Shown: positions 16,261-25,816, numbered from the stretch's first letter. The stretch is DNA of 64,000 bases from Streptomyces sp. H27-C3 (GCF_030063415.1 NZ_JASITA010000013.1:1-64000); one strand, 5' to 3'. Numbers and translations are program-made. Notes: generated from the sequence alone by a model not told the origin.

Positions 16261-18456
16261 TCAGTCGCGCGGCAGGCCGAGGATGCGCTCGGCGACGACA
16301 TTGAGCTGAACCTGGGTGGTGCCTCCCGCGATGGTCAGGCAGCGGGACATCAGGAAGCCGTGCACGGCCCGCTCCCCCGCCCCTTCGCGCACCGCGCCCC
16401 CGGGACCGAGCAGTTCGAGGGCCAGCTCGGCGACCTTCTGCTGGTGCGGGGTCTGGACGAGCTTGCGGATGCTGGCGCCCGCGCCCGGTTCGAGCCCCGA
16501 GACCTGCTGGATGGTCGTGCGCAGCCCGATGCAGGCGAGGGCGTGCGCCTCGGCCGCGAGCGCCCCGATGCGCGCCCGGTACGCGCCGTCCAGTTCCGCG
16601 GACCGTTCGATCAGCGCTTCGAGCCCGGTGTCGAAAGTCATCTGGTCGGCCATGTGGACGCGTTCGTTGCCGAGGGTGTTGCGGGCGACCTTCCAGCCGT
16701 CGTCCACCTGTCCCACCACCGCGTCGGCGGGCAGCAGTACGTCGTCGAAGTAGACCTCGTTGAAGAGCGCGTCCCCGGTGATCTCCTTGAGCGGCCGGAC
16801 GTCGATGCCCTCGGTGGTTTTCATGTCGAGGACGAAGTAGGTGAGCCCCTCGTGCTTGGGTGCGTCCGGGTTCGTACGGGCCAACAGAATCCCGTAGTCG
16901 GCCCACTGGGCCGCGCTCGTCCACACCTTCTGGCCGTTGATCCGCCAGCCGTCGTCCGTCCGCTCGGCCCTGGTCCGCAGCGACGCGAGGTCCGATCCTG
17001 CCTCCGGCTCGGAGAACAGCTGGCACCACAGCACCTCGCCGCGCAGTGTCGGCGCGAGGTAGCGCTCCTGCTGCTCCGGTGTCCCGTACGCGAGGAGCGA
17101 GGGCACCACCCAGGTGCCGATCCCCAGCTCGCTCACCTTCACGCCCGCGTCACGTATTTCCCGCTGTACGGCGAGCTGTTGCACGGGCCCGGCGCCAAGA
17201 CCGTACGGCTCGGGCAGGTGCGGGGCGGCGTACCCGGTGGGCGCGAGGGTGCGGCGGGCGGCGCCCGGGTCGAGTCCGCGCGCCCCCGCGATCGCCGCAC
17301 GCGCCTGCTCCCGGTACGCGTCCGCCGACCGGGGCAGCTCCAGCCGGAGCTCCCGGCGCACACCGCCGGCCGCGAGCCGTACGGCGTGCAGCCGGTGCGC
17401 GTCGCCCGCGCCGAGCAGCTGCCGTGCGACCAGCGCCCTGCGTAAATACAGGTGGGCGTCGTGTTCCCAGGTGAAGCCGATGCCGCCGAGGATCTGCACG
17501 CAGTCCTTGGCGCAGCTGAAGGCGGCGTCGACGGCGGAGGACACGGCGAGCGCGGCGGTGAGCGTGCGCACCTCGGCGGTCGGGGCATCCGGACCGTCCG
17601 TGCCCGCGTCCTCGTCGGCCGCCCGCGCCGCGTCCCACACCAGTGCGCGCGCCTGCTCGACGCGTACGAGCATGTCGGCGCAGAGGTGCTTGATGCCCTG
17701 GAACTGCCCGATGGGGCGTCCGAACTGCTCGCGTACCTTCGCGTACTCGACGGCCGTGTGCAGCGCCCAGCCCGCCGTCCCGCACGCCTCCGCCGCGTAC
17801 AGCAGCTCCGCCAGGTCCCGTACGAGCGCGGTGTCCACGCCGAGCTCCCGGCCCGCCGGGACCTCTACGCCCCGCGCCACCACCTCCGCCGTCGGCCGGG
17901 TCGGGTCCGCGCTCTCCTGGGCGCGCACCGCGAGCGCGGAGGCGTCCACCGCGAGCCAGACCGGGCCGTGCGCCGCGTCGGCGACCAGCACGATCAGGTC
18001 GGCCTGCGCCGCCGCGAGCACCGGGGGCGCGGTCCCTTCGAGCACATGCCCGCCGCCCTCCACCGCCACGGCGGTGAGGGTGCCGGGGCCGAGCGCCACG
18101 GCTCCGATCCGCTCGCCCGCCGCGAGCGCGGTCGCCAGTTCCCGCCGCCCGGCCCGGTGCAGTACGGCGGAGGCGAGCACGCTCGGCAGGAAGGGCCCAG
18201 GCAGCGCGGCCCGACCGGTCTCCTCAAGGACGACGGCGAGGTCGAGCAGCCCGCCGCCCCCGCCGCCGTACTCCTCGGGCAGATGCAGCCCGAGCAGCCC
18301 CAGGTCGGCGAGACCGTCCCAGTGGGCGGGTCTGCCGGGCTGCCCGGGCTCCGCGTCGAGAAGTTTGCGTACGTCCTGCGGAGGTACGGTCCGCGCGGCC
18401 CAGCCACGCACCGCCTCGGCCAACTCGCGTTGCTCACGCGTGATTCCGATGCCCAT
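16261..18456 (-). CDS. Fused two-domain acyl-CoA dehydrogenase, FadE34-like
   Basis: A 731-residue protein made of two acyl-CoA dehydrogenase modules. The first (about 1-350) ends with [20 protein letters not shown]; the second (about 365-731) has [35 protein letters not shown] and ends [17 protein letters not shown]. Ordinary family members are 380-400 residues and tetrameric; the fused form matches mycobacterial FadE34 (about 710 residues), which dehydrogenates a steroid side-chain acyl-CoA and is encoded next to kstR. ATG at 18456 lies only 12 bases from a KstR-type site, so the transcript may be nearly leaderless. Forms an operon with the downstream thiolase. FAD-dependent, cytoplasmic; substrate inferred. 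Confidence 0.88.
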   Translation of the reverse strand: MGIGITREQRELAEAVRGWAARTVPPQDVRKLLDAEPGQPGRPAHWDGLADLGLLGLHLPEEYGGGGGGLLDLAVVLEETGRAALPGPFLPSVLASAVLHRAGRRELATALAAGERIGAVALGPGTLTAVAVEGGGHVLEGTAPPVLAAAQADLIVLVADAAHGPVWLAVDASALAVRAQESADPTRPTAEVVARGVEVPAGRELGVDTALVRDLAELLYAAEACGTAGWALHTAVEYAKVREQFGRPIGQFQGIKHLCADMLVRVEQARALVWDAARAADEDAGTDGPDAPTAEVRTLTAALAVSSAVDAAFSCAKDCVQILGGIGFTWEHDAHLYLRRALVARQLLGAGDAHRLHAVRLAAGGVRRELRLELPRSADAYREQARAAIAGARGLDPGAARRTLAPTGYAAPHLPEPYGLGAGPVQQLAVQREIRDAGVKVSELGIGTWVVPSLLAYGTPEQQERYLAPTLRGEVLWCQLFSEPEAGSDLASLRTRAERTDDGWRINGQKVWTSAAQWADYGILLARTNPDAPKHEGLTYFVLDMKTTEGIDVRPLKEITGDALFNEVYFDDVLLPADAVVGQVDDGWKVARNTLGNERVHMADQMTFDTGLEALIERSAELDGAYRARIGALAAEAHALACIGLRTTIQQVSGLEPGAGASIRKLVQTPHQQKVAELALELLGPGGAVREGAGERAVHGFLMSRCLTIAGGTTQVQLNVVAERILGLPRD

Positions 18457-18467
18457 GGCGCGCACAC

Positions 18468-18481
18468 TAGAACACGTTCCA
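18468..18481. promoter_or_regulatory. KstR-type operator at the FadE34-like gene
   Basis: TAGAACACGTTCCA fits TnnAACnnGTTnnA at every fixed position and sits 11 bases before the start codon, overlapping the expected promoter or leader. Confidence 0.72.
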
Positions 18482-18600
18482 TTCCGACGGAAGGTCAGGC
18501 GGTAAAGCTCCTGGTAACCGGGGGCGGATTGCCGGGCCGACTCCCCCGTACGGCACGATGAGCCGCACTCGCGCACCCGCATGAACATCCAGGAGGACCC

Positions 18601-19248
18601 ATGGCCGCCGCCGCTCCCAAGCCGCAGACGCTCGCCGCTTTCGAGGCCGCCAAGGGCTTCATGCCGCTGCGCGAGGGCCTCGCGCTGTACGCGGCCGCGG
18701 CCGAGGCGGGCACGCTCGGGCTGCCGCTGCTTGAGGTCGGCACGTACTGCGGGCGCTCCACGATCCTGCTCGCCGACGCCGCCCGGGAGGCCGGGACCGT
18801 CGCCGTCACCGTGGACCACCACCGCGGCAGCGAGGAGCAGCAGCCGGGCTGGGAGTACCACGACCCGAGCGTCGTGGACCCCGAGGTCGGCCGGATGGAC
18901 ACGCTGCCGACCTTCCGCCGCACCCTGCACAAGGCGGGCCTGGAGGACCACGTGGTCGCGATCGTCGGGCGTTCACCACAGGTCGCGGCCGTCTGGGGTG
19001 GCAAGGTCGGGCTCGCCTTCATCGACGGCGGGCACACCGACGAGCACGCGAACGGCGACTACGAGGGCTGGGCGCCACACGTCGCCGAGGGTGGCCTGCT
19101 GGTCATCCACGACGTCTTCCCCGACCCGGCGGACGGCGGCCAGGCCCCGCACCGCGTCCACCTCCGCGCCCTGGCCTCCGGCTCCTTCACCGACGTATCG
19201 GCGACCGACTCCCTGCGCGTCCTGCGACGTACGTCCTCGGGGATCTGA
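18601..19248 (+). CDS. Class I SAM-dependent methyltransferase
   Basis: A 215-residue protein with the glycine-poor motif I variant LLEVGTYCGRSTILLAD and the acidic end of strand 2 in VTVDHHRGSEE. GKVGLAFIDGGHTDEHANGD and GGLLVIHDVFPDP resemble the post-motif blocks of the CmcI / class I O-methyltransferase-like group. No membrane segment. Acceptor unknown. ATG at 18601 has AGGAGG a few bases before it. Followed at 22 bases by an amidase gene on the same strand, so the two may be co-transcribed. Confidence 0.75.
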   Translation: MAAAAPKPQTLAAFEAAKGFMPLREGLALYAAAAEAGTLGLPLLEVGTYCGRSTILLADAAREAGTVAVTVDHHRGSEEQQPGWEYHDPSVVDPEVGRMDTLPTFRRTLHKAGLEDHVVAIVGRSPQVAAVWGGKVGLAFIDGGHTDEHANGDYEGWAPHVAEGGLLVIHDVFPDPADGGQAPHRVHLRALASGSFTDVSATDSLRVLRRTSSGI

Positions 19249-19270
19249 GCGGTCCCGATAACATCACCGG

Positions 19271-20245
19271 GTGTCGTACGACAGCCCTCCCCCCGCCCCG
19301 CGCCGCTTCGGCCGCAGCAATCTCACCGTGGCCGTCGCCGCCCTGGTGCCGACCGCGCTGGCGAGCTGGCTCGTCTGGCAGGCGATGAGCGGCCCCGAGG
19401 ACGGCGAGCCGCCCAAGGTCATGCCGGTGCCCAGCCAGTCCGCCGCCGGCTCCAGCGCCGCACCGCCGACGAGCGCCACTCCGAAAACTTCCGGCCCGGC
19501 CACACCGTCGGCCGCCGTCTCCCCCTCCGGCACCAAGGCCGACAACAGGGACGACAAGCCGGCCGGGACCGGTCCGCTGGCGGGCCGGGTGGTGGTCGTG
19601 GACCCTGGGCACAACCCGGGCAACTTCCAGCACACGCGCGAGATCAACAAGCTCGTGGATATCGGCACGAACCGCAAGGAGTGCGACACCACCGGCACGT
19701 CCACCAACGCGGGTTACACCGAGGCCGCGTTCACCCTCGATGTCTCACGCAAGCTGCGCGCCCTGCTCCAGCGGCAGGGCGCGACAGTCAAGTTGGTACA
19801 GAACGGCGACCGCCCGTTCGGCCCGTGCGTGGACGAGCGGGCCCGTATCGGCAACGAGGCGAAGGCGGACGCGGCCGTCTCCGTGCACGCGGACGGCTCC
19901 GCCGTCGGCAACCGCGGCTTTCATGTGATCCTGCCCGCCCTGGTCAAGGGGGGTGCATCGGACACCACGAAGATCGTCGGCCCGTCCCGTGAACTCGGCG
20001 AGCGCATCGCGGGGAACTTCGTACGGGCGACGGGCAGCATGCCATCCAACTACGTCGGCGGGGGCACCGGATTGGACGTCCGGAAGGACCTCGGTGGTCT
20101 CAATTTGACGACTGTGCCCAAAGTGTTCATCGAATGCGGCAATATGCGTGATCCGAATGACGTCGCTCTGCTGACAAGCGAGAGCTGGCGCCAGAAGGCG
20201 GCGCAGGGAATCGCGGACGGCATCATCAGCTACCTCAAAGAGTAG
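19271..20245 (+). CDS. N-acetylmuramoyl-L-alanine amidase (Amidase_3)
   Basis: A 324-residue cell-wall hydrolase. An N-terminal membrane anchor or signal (LTVAVAALVPTALASWLVW, about 17-37) and a threonine/serine/alanine-rich linker precede an Amidase_3 domain from about residue 100. Zinc ligands are recognisable in VVVDPGHNPGN, the glutamate of GYTEAAF and the histidine of SVHADGS; FIECGNMRDPND carries the catalytic glutamate. It cleaves the amide bond between N-acetylmuramate and the stem peptide. Start GTG at 19271. The 3' end is followed by lower-GC DNA. Confidence 0.9.
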   Translation: MSYDSPPPAPRRFGRSNLTVAVAALVPTALASWLVWQAMSGPEDGEPPKVMPVPSQSAAGSSAAPPTSATPKTSGPATPSAAVSPSGTKADNRDDKPAGTGPLAGRVVVVDPGHNPGNFQHTREINKLVDIGTNRKECDTTGTSTNAGYTEAAFTLDVSRKLRALLQRQGATVKLVQNGDRPFGPCVDERARIGNEAKADAAVSVHADGSAVGNRGFHVILPALVKGGASDTTKIVGPSRELGERIAGNFVRATGSMPSNYVGGGTGLDVRKDLGGLNLTTVPKVFIECGNMRDPNDVALLTSESWRQKAAQGIADGIISYLKE

Positions 20246-20275
20246 CCAATGATGCCGAAGCGTACAACCGATCCT

Positions 20276-20680
20276 TTAAAACGGAGCGCCCACGAGACAC
20301 AGAGCGGCGATCAACCGTCCGAAGTCAAACCAGGACTGGCCATTCGCGGATTTCCGGCACGCGAACTGGGCGCCGTTACTCGCCATGCAGACTTTGATAT
20401 AGAGGTAAACACCTTCCTCGATATTTGCAGTGTTACGCACGCACCTCCCATTCCCACCTGCGAAAACGCTCTTGATCTTCCTGTCGCCATCCCACGTGTA
20501 CAGGGTTACACGAACACCATAGCCATCCGCATCCGCGTCACAGGCCGTGAGCGCATCGCCATTCCCATTGAACCACCCAGAACCATGCCCGCCCATCGGA
20601 TTGTCGGCCACGGTATGGCCGATTTCTCGCGCAGCGAAGGCCGGGCTACTCGCAAAAACCACCCCCAACACAGACGTCAT
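20276..20680 (-). CDS. Small secreted cysteine-containing protein of foreign base composition
   Basis: About 134 residues. The N terminus (MTSVLGVVFASSPAFA then AREIG) looks like the end of a signal peptide; the positively charged part, ESRLRAVL, lies just upstream in frame, but no standard start codon precedes it before a TGA, so the true start is uncertain. The mature part has the block LTACDADADGYGV seen in small Streptomyces secreted proteins and four to five cysteines that could pair. Codon use is clearly less GC-biased than in neighbours (many A/T third positions), suggesting recent acquisition or weak selection. Function unknown. Confidence 0.55.
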   Translation of the reverse strand: MTSVLGVVFASSPAFAAREIGHTVADNPMGGHGSGWFNGNGDALTACDADADGYGVRVTLYTWDGDRKIKSVFAGGNGRCVRNTANIEEGVYLYIKVCMASNGAQFACRKSANGQSWFDFGRLIAALCLVGAPF

Positions 20681-21154
20681 CAGGACTGCCCGCAGACGCG
20701 ATTCTACCTTTTCTCACACTTCCCCTACCCCTAAACCAGAGAGGCCAACTGAAGTAGATAGAAAATCCCCCCAAGGCCCCCACAAAGGGGGGGGCGAGAC
20801 AGAAGATGGGCGTCTAGGGGAATAACAACACAATCGAAGTGACGCGAGCCACTTCAGGAAGCTCGCGGAAAATTACCCCTCTCGAATCAAAACCAGTGAC
20901 AGATAAATCTCGCCAAACATCAGCCGCACAGAGTGCGCTGCGCTCACGGGACCAAACGGGGCGAATTGCCAGGTTCGACACTAAACACCCAAAGGCGACG
21001 GATTGACGGCGCACTGGTGGCCCCCGGCCGACTAGACGATAGGTTCCATCCATACAACGTCCGCACCTAAACCCTGTCTTGCGCCATCGCATACCGCACA
21101 CGTTTGCGTCAGTGCTCACCGCCCGGACGAGACGACCGACGAAGGACCTTCAAC
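20681..21154. other. Low-GC intergenic region
   Basis: About 470 bases with visibly lower GC than the rest of the window and several A-runs. Frames of about 100 codons exist on the minus strand but show no coding bias, and I see no RNA gene. It may be a remnant of inserted DNA together with the small secreted-protein gene. Confidence 0.55.
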
Positions 21155-21970
21155 GTGAACATCCGCTCCCTCAGTCGAGGCGATGGCGTAGTGATCGGAG
21201 CAGCCGTGGTGCTGTTCATCGCCTCATTTCTCGACTACACCGACACATTCGATGCGAACGCGTGGGACTCATTGGGTCTGCTGATGAGCATCTACCTCGC
21301 CGGCGTCATCGCCGCGACGCTGATCGTGGTCAGCCGCGCCCTGCCGGGGCGCAAGGTCGCCGGTCTGGACCTCGGGCAGTTCGGTGTCGCCCTCGCGGTC
21401 TTCTCGCTGTGGACGGCCTTCTGGACGATCCTCGACATCAGTGACGCGGGCGCCGGCCTCATCCTCGGCCTGCTCGCCACCCTCGTGCTCGCGGCCGGCG
21501 CCGTCGCGTCCCCGCTCGTCCCGGCCCTCAAGGCCCCGCTGCTGAGCGCCCCGAAGCCGCAGGTCGCGCAGCCGTACGGCGGCCAGCCCGGTCAGCCCGG
21601 CACCGGCGGGTACGGCTACCCCGGTGCTCAGCAGCAGCCCTACGGCGGCCAGCCGGGCCAGCCGGCTCCCGGTCAGTCCGGCGGCTACGGCTTCCCCGGT
21701 GGCCAGCAGGGTCAGCCGCAGCAGGCGCAGGCCGCCCCGGCGCCGCAGGCTGCCGCCGCCGCGCCCGCCGGAGACTTCGCGCCGTTCTGGTTCGCGGTCC
21801 CGGTCGCCCGTCCGCTGTACGCCGAGGACGGTTCGCCGACGCCGATCGCCGAGCTCGCGCCCGGCACCTGGTACCTGGCCGTGGACCAGCGCGGCGCCGC
21901 GCTGGTCGCGCAGACGCAGGACGGCCGTCGTGGTGTCCTGCAGGACACCACCGGTATCCAGCGCGGCTGA
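21155..21970 (+). CDS. Four-helix membrane protein with PYGGQPGQP repeats
   Basis: A 271-residue protein: four membrane segments within residues 8-130 (GVVIGAAVVLFIASFLD; LLMSIYLAGVIAATLIVV; FGVALAVFSLWTAFWTIL; ILGLLATLVLAAGAVASP), then a glycine/proline/glutamine-rich region with PYGGQPGQP and related units, and a C-terminal 60-residue domain (WFAVPVARPLYAEDG, LAPGTWYLAVDQRG) that looks like a small beta barrel. Unknown function; similar architectures occur as actinobacterial envelope proteins. GTG at 21155 has GAAGGA upstream. A strong hairpin follows the gene. Confidence 0.75.
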   Translation: MNIRSLSRGDGVVIGAAVVLFIASFLDYTDTFDANAWDSLGLLMSIYLAGVIAATLIVVSRALPGRKVAGLDLGQFGVALAVFSLWTAFWTILDISDAGAGLILGLLATLVLAAGAVASPLVPALKAPLLSAPKPQVAQPYGGQPGQPGTGGYGYPGAQQQPYGGQPGQPAPGQSGGYGFPGGQQGQPQQAQAAPAPQAAAAAPAGDFAPFWFAVPVARPLYAEDGSPTPIAELAPGTWYLAVDQRGAALVAQTQDGRRGVLQDTTGIQRG

Positions 21971-21988
21971 CACCCGCAGCAGCTTCGG

Positions 21989-22025
21989 CAACGGCCCCTC
22001 GCCCCTTCCGGGCGGGGGGCCGTTG
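21989..22025 (+). terminator. Rho-independent-type hairpin
   Basis: CAACGGCCCC at 21989 pairs with GGGGCCGTTG ending at 22025; it ends the membrane-protein transcript. Confidence 0.75.
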
Positions 22026-22082
22026 TCGTACAGTCAGCGACCTGACGGATCGTCATAAAGCTGCGTCTGGAGGGATTCAGGG

Positions 22083-23093
22083 ATGCGTCTCGGACTCGCG
22101 CTGGGCTACTGGGGCAGGGGCCCCGACCCCCGTCATCTCGATCTCGCCCGCGAGGCCGAGAACCTCGGCTACGACTCCGTATGGACGGCGGAGGCGTGGG
22201 GCTCGGACGTGTTCACGCCGCTCACCTGGATCGCGGCGCACACCTCCCGCATCAGGCTCGGCACCGCGATCGCCCAGATGGCCGCCCGCGCCCCCACCGC
22301 CACCGCGATGCACGCCCTGACCCTGGACCATCTCTCCGGCGGCCGGATGATGCTCGGCCTGGGCCTGTCGGGACCGCAAGTGGTCGAGGGCTGGTACGGA
22401 CGGCCCTTCCCCGCCAGCCCCCTCACCGCGACGCGCGAGTACGTCGAGGTGATCCGCCAGGTGCTGCGGCGCGAGGCGCCCGTGGAGATCGACGGCCGTT
22501 TCCACTCGCACCCGTACCGGGGTGAGGACGGCACCGGCACCGGCAAGGCGTTGAAGCCGATCACCCACCCGCTGCGCGCCGGCCTCCCCATCCTGCTCGG
22601 CGCGGAGGGGCCCAAGAACATCGCCCAGACGACGCGGATCGCCGATGGCTGGCTGCCCCTGTACTGGTCGCCGACCCGCGCCGATGTGTACGAGGCGTCG
22701 CTGGCCGGCGTCCCCGAGGGCTTCATGATCGCGCCGATGGCGCGGGCGCAGGTCTGCGACGACGTCGCCGAGGGACTGCTGCCGGTCAAGGCGATGCTGG
22801 GCTTGTACATCGGCGGGATGGGCCACGCGACCCGCAACTTCCATGCCGACCTGATGGCCAGGATGGGCTTCGAGGCGGAGGCCCACCGGGTCCAGGAGCT
22901 GTTTCTGGCGGGCCGCGAGGAAGAGGCGGTACTGGCGGTGCCGGACGCGTTCGCCGACGAGATCTCCCTGGTCGGACCGCGCGAACGCATCGCGGAGCGC
23001 CTGGAGCTGTGGCGCGGTGGCCCGGTCACCGACCTCCTGGTGACGGCCCCGGACCCGCACACCCTGCGCGTGCTGGCGGAGCTGAACAGCTGA
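22083..23093 (+). CDS. LLM-class F420-dependent oxidoreductase
   Basis: A 336-residue luciferase-like TIM-barrel flavin/F420 enzyme starting MRLGLALGYWGRGPDP. LAREAENLGYDSVWTAE, TSRIRLGTAIAQ and HLSGGRMMLGLGLSG are the standard blocks of the F420-dependent LLM group (for example Mer and mycobacterial homologues). It should transfer hydride with F420; substrate unknown. RBS GGAGG lies 11 bases before ATG 22083. Single gene between terminator and a convergent pseudogene. Confidence 0.87.
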   Translation: MRLGLALGYWGRGPDPRHLDLAREAENLGYDSVWTAEAWGSDVFTPLTWIAAHTSRIRLGTAIAQMAARAPTATAMHALTLDHLSGGRMMLGLGLSGPQVVEGWYGRPFPASPLTATREYVEVIRQVLRREAPVEIDGRFHSHPYRGEDGTGTGKALKPITHPLRAGLPILLGAEGPKNIAQTTRIADGWLPLYWSPTRADVYEASLAGVPEGFMIAPMARAQVCDDVAEGLLPVKAMLGLYIGGMGHATRNFHADLMARMGFEAEAHRVQELFLAGREEEAVLAVPDAFADEISLVGPRERIAERLELWRGGPVTDLLVTAPDPHTLRVLAELNS

Positions 23094-23130
23094 ACCACCC
23101 CGGCGCGCGGGCGGTGGGGAGCCGCGCGCC

Positions 23131-23654
23131 TCAGCCGAACGAGGCCCGCGCCAGCCAGAAGTCCAGGAGCTGCGCGTCGCCCAGTACCTCCACCCGGTCA
23201 CTGTCGGCGGGCAGGCCGCCGGTAGAAGACCTGGAGCACGTCGGTGAGCGGGCCACGCAGCGCGACCGTCGCCTTCTCATGGGCCCGGCGCCGGCTGAAG
23301 CCGTCCTCGCCGAACTCAATCAGCCACTCCGCGCCGGGCACGTCCGTCGCGTGCAGGTGCGGGTGCAGGGAACAGCCTCCGCCCCGCAGCTCGTTCACCT
23401 CCGGGTCCGTACCGGTGGACTGGGTCCGGGCGACGATCTCAAGCCACTCGTCGATCGTGTCCGCCGCGACGTCCGGCTCCACCTCGAAGGTGATCCCGGC
23501 GGCGATGGCCGCGTCCGCGCGGTGGATCACCGTCTCGTGGACCATGCGGCGGGCCCAGAAGGCCACCGTGCCGTCCCCCGACCAGAACCGCCCTCAACAG
23601 GTCGGTCTGCCGGACGATTTCGTCAGAGAAGCGGTCATCCACCAAATCAGTCAT
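23131..23654 (-). pseudogene. Broken mycothiol-dependent maleylpyruvate isomerase-like gene
   Basis: Three frames add up to one protein. The ATG at 23654 gives MTDLVDDRFSDEIVRQTDLL; near 23575-23590 the sense moves to the frame reading GDGTVAFWARRMVHETVIHR, the zinc-site block of the mycothiol-dependent (MDMPI) family, through GAEWLIEFGEDGF; near 23222 one inserted base moves it again to LPADSDRVEVLGDAQLLDFW. About 80 residues between the first and second parts are missing compared with the roughly 260-residue family. Two frame changes and a deletion make it non-functional. Confidence 0.75.
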
Positions 23655-23672
23655 GGACGCACTTTAAACGCG

Positions 23673-24224
23673 TCAGCCGGTGAGCTGGGAGGTCGAGGGA
23701 ACCTTGTTCGTCACTTCGGCGCCCGCGTCCTTGCCCGCGTTCTTCACACTGTTGATGATGCTCTCGAAGGCGCCGACGTCCGACTCGCCCGCCTCGCCCT
23801 TGCGCAGCTTCGCCCCTAGACCCTTGATCGACTCGATGCCCGCGGTCAGCGGCGCCACCGCCTTGGACAGCAGCTCGTCGCCCTTGGCGTTCTTCACCGC
23901 CGCGTTGAGCCTGTTGTACGTGAAGGCTCCCGCGAGCCCCGCCTTGACCAGCGCGACCCTGCGCCCGTCGGCGCCCTTCTTGAACTTGCCCGCACGGAAC
24001 GGCTTGACGATCCACTGGTACGTCGCTCCCGCCGCGAGCCCCGCGTTGGCGACGAAGCGCGTCTTGGCGAGCTTCTGCTCCTCGGCAGATCCCGTCGCCG
24101 AACCGGACGGGGTGGCCGCCGCGCCGTCCTTGTCGTCGCCGCCGCACGCGGTGGTGGTCACCAGAAGGGCGCAGGTCAGCAGCAGCGCGACCAGGGCGCG
24201 GCGTACCGGGGTGGATGCGGGCAC
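23673..24224 (-). CDS. Lipoprotein of unknown function
   Basis: 183 residues from the GTG at 24224 (GGAGG seven bases upstream). The signal has RR, a leucine-rich core and the lipobox TTAC, so the mature protein is lipid-anchored outside the membrane. A serine/alanine/glycine linker precedes a helical domain rich in Lys and Ala (WIVKPFRAGKFKKG, ALVKAGLAGAFTYNRLNAAV). No enzyme motif is visible. A divergent small membrane protein lies 180 bases away. Confidence 0.78.
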   Translation of the reverse strand: MPASTPVRRALVALLLTCALLVTTTACGGDDKDGAAATPSGSATGSAEEQKLAKTRFVANAGLAAGATYQWIVKPFRAGKFKKGADGRRVALVKAGLAGAFTYNRLNAAVKNAKGDELLSKAVAPLTAGIESIKGLGAKLRKGEAGESDVGAFESIINSVKNAGKDAGAEVTNKVPSTSQLTG

Positions 24225-24404
24225 GGCATTGCCTCCAGGGTGGGTGGTGATCGACAGCACTGTCCGCAGCATCACCCGGCCACCGCCCGCGTGCATCCCG
24301 GAGGGCGCCGCCCGGGGCGCCGGCCGTGGGGCGTGGAGCACGGGCGTGCGGAACAGCGGCCTTATGCGGCGTTTAACCACTCTCCGTGGGGCAACCCGTA
24401 GAGC

Positions 24405-24701
24405 ATGTCTTCCAGAACCAGAACGAGAAGCGGCAATCCGGTGGCCACGATCATTCAGGTGGTCGCCGACGTCATGGCCTTCATCATCGGCCTGTGGATC
24501 GTGATGTACCTGTTGGACGCGAACCGCGGGAACGACCTCGTCGAGTTCATCCACGACGCGGCCCGCTGGCTCGCGGGCTGGTCGTACGATCTGTTCACGT
24601 TCGACGAGGCATGGGCGCGCGTGGTGTGCGGTTATGGCCTCGCCGCAGTGGTGTACCTGTTCATCGGGCACGCCATCGCGGGCCGCCTGCGCCGCGGTTG
24701 A
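24405..24701 (+). CDS. Small two-helix membrane protein
   Basis: 98 residues with two membrane segments (TIIQVVADVMAFIIGLWIVMYL and VVCGYGLAAVVYLFIGHAIA) separated by an acidic, aromatic loop. Conserved-looking but unnamed in my memory; divergent from the lipoprotein gene. Start ATG 24405; the C terminus is basic (GRLRRG). Ends before a hairpin shared with the convergent gene. Confidence 0.68.
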   Translation: MSSRTRTRSGNPVATIIQVVADVMAFIIGLWIVMYLLDANRGNDLVEFIHDAARWLAGWSYDLFTFDEAWARVVCGYGLAAVVYLFIGHAIAGRLRRG

Positions 24702-24707
24702 TGCCGG

Positions 24708-24731
24708 GTGTCCGCCCCTCGGGGCGGACAC
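24708..24731. terminator. Hairpin between convergent genes
   Basis: GTGTCCGCCCC and GGGGCGGACAC form an 11-bp stem with a minimal loop between the two convergent genes. Confidence 0.65.
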
Positions 24732-24736
24732 ACCCG

Positions 24737-25816
24737 CTAGCCGCAGCAGTCGGGGGCGAGCCCGAGCGGCAGCCGCTCGCCGCTGAAGACGGCCGTGGTC
24801 GGCTCGTCCCCGCCGAGCGCGGCCACCGCGAGCAGGAGTGATCCCGCGGTCCAGGTCGTCTGCTCGCGCGGCCAGACCGCGTCGTCCTCGTAGACGTATC
24901 CCGTCCAGTACATGCCGTTGTCGGCGCGCAGGTGCTGGATGGACTGGAGGATCTCCAGGGCCCGGTCGGACTCCCCCATCACCCACAGGGCGAGGGCGAG
25001 TTCGCAGCTCTCGCCGCCGGTGACCCAGGGGTTGGGGTCGATGCAGCGCACGCCGAGGCCGGGCACCACGAAGCGGTCCCACTCCGCCTCCAGCCGCGTC
25101 TTGGCCTCCGGCCCCGTGACCGCGCTCACCAGGATCGGGTAGTACCAGTCCATCGAGTAGCGGCTCTTGTCCAGGAACCGCTCCGGGTGCCGCTGGATGG
25201 CGTGCCGCAGCGCGCCCACCGCCAACTCCCAGTCGGGTTGCGGCTCTTCGCGCTGCTCGGCGACGGCCAGTGCGCAGCGCAGCGCCTGGTGGATGGAGGA
25301 ACTGCCGGTCAGCAGCGCGTCGTTGACGGGGGCTCCGCCGTCCTCGACGGACTCGCGCTTCCAGCCGATCTGACCACCGGACTGCTGCAGTGCGAGTACG
25401 AACTCGGTCGCCGCGAACACGGTCGGCCACATCCGGTCGATGAACGCGTCGTCGCCGGTGGCCAGGTAGTGGTGCCAGACGCCTACCGCGATGTACGCGG
25501 AGAAGTTGGACTCGCGGCCCCGGTCGGAGGGCCGCAGCCCGTCGTTGTCGTCGTACGCCGCGTACCAGGAGCCGTCCTCGTTCTGGTTCTCGACGAGCCA
25601 CTGGTAGGCACGGGCGGCGGCCTCGTGCTCACCGGCCGCGTCGAGTGCCATGGCGGCCTCGGTGTGGTCCCACGGGTCGAGGTGATGGCCCCGGAACCAC
25701 GGTATGGCGCCGTTCTCGCGCTGCACGGCGAGGATCCCGGATACGGTCTCGGCGGCTTCGTCGGCGGTCAGCACGCCGGGCAGGACAAGGTGGTCGGTGC
25801 GGCCGGGTGAGGTCAC
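24737..25816 (-). CDS. Alpha/alpha-toroid (prenyltransferase/six-hairpin-like) protein
   Basis: 359 residues forming repeated helical hairpins with aromatic and acidic motifs: ENGAIPWFRGHHLDPWDHTE, ENQNEDGSWYAAYDD, DNGMYWTGYVYEDDAVWPREQ. The QxxDGSWY-type repeats suggest the alpha/alpha barrel shared by terpenoid cyclases, prenyltransferases and six-hairpin glycosidases; the conserved Trp/Asp positions fit a glycan- or isoprenoid-handling enzyme. GTG at 25816 overlaps the methyltransferase stop (GTGA). Third gene of an operon with a GT4 glycosyltransferase and a methyltransferase. Exact reaction unknown. Confidence 0.75.
   Translation of the reverse strand: MTSPGRTDHLVLPGVLTADEAAETVSGILAVQRENGAIPWFRGHHLDPWDHTEAAMALDAAGEHEAAARAYQWLVENQNEDGSWYAAYDDNDGLRPSDRGRESNFSAYIAVGVWHHYLATGDDAFIDRMWPTVFAATEFVLALQQSGGQIGWKRESVEDGGAPVNDALLTGSSSIHQALRCALAVAEQREEPQPDWELAVGALRHAIQRHPERFLDKSRYSMDWYYPILVSAVTGPEAKTRLEAEWDRFVVPGLGVRCIDPNPWVTGGESCELALALWVMGESDRALEILQSIQHLRADNGMYWTGYVYEDDAVWPREQTTWTAGSLLLAVAALGGDEPTTAVFSGERLPLGLAPDCCG

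Noticed and set aside
20814..21119. 101-codon minus-strand frame in the low-GC region
   Set aside because: No ribosome site, no coding bias and no recognisable domain.
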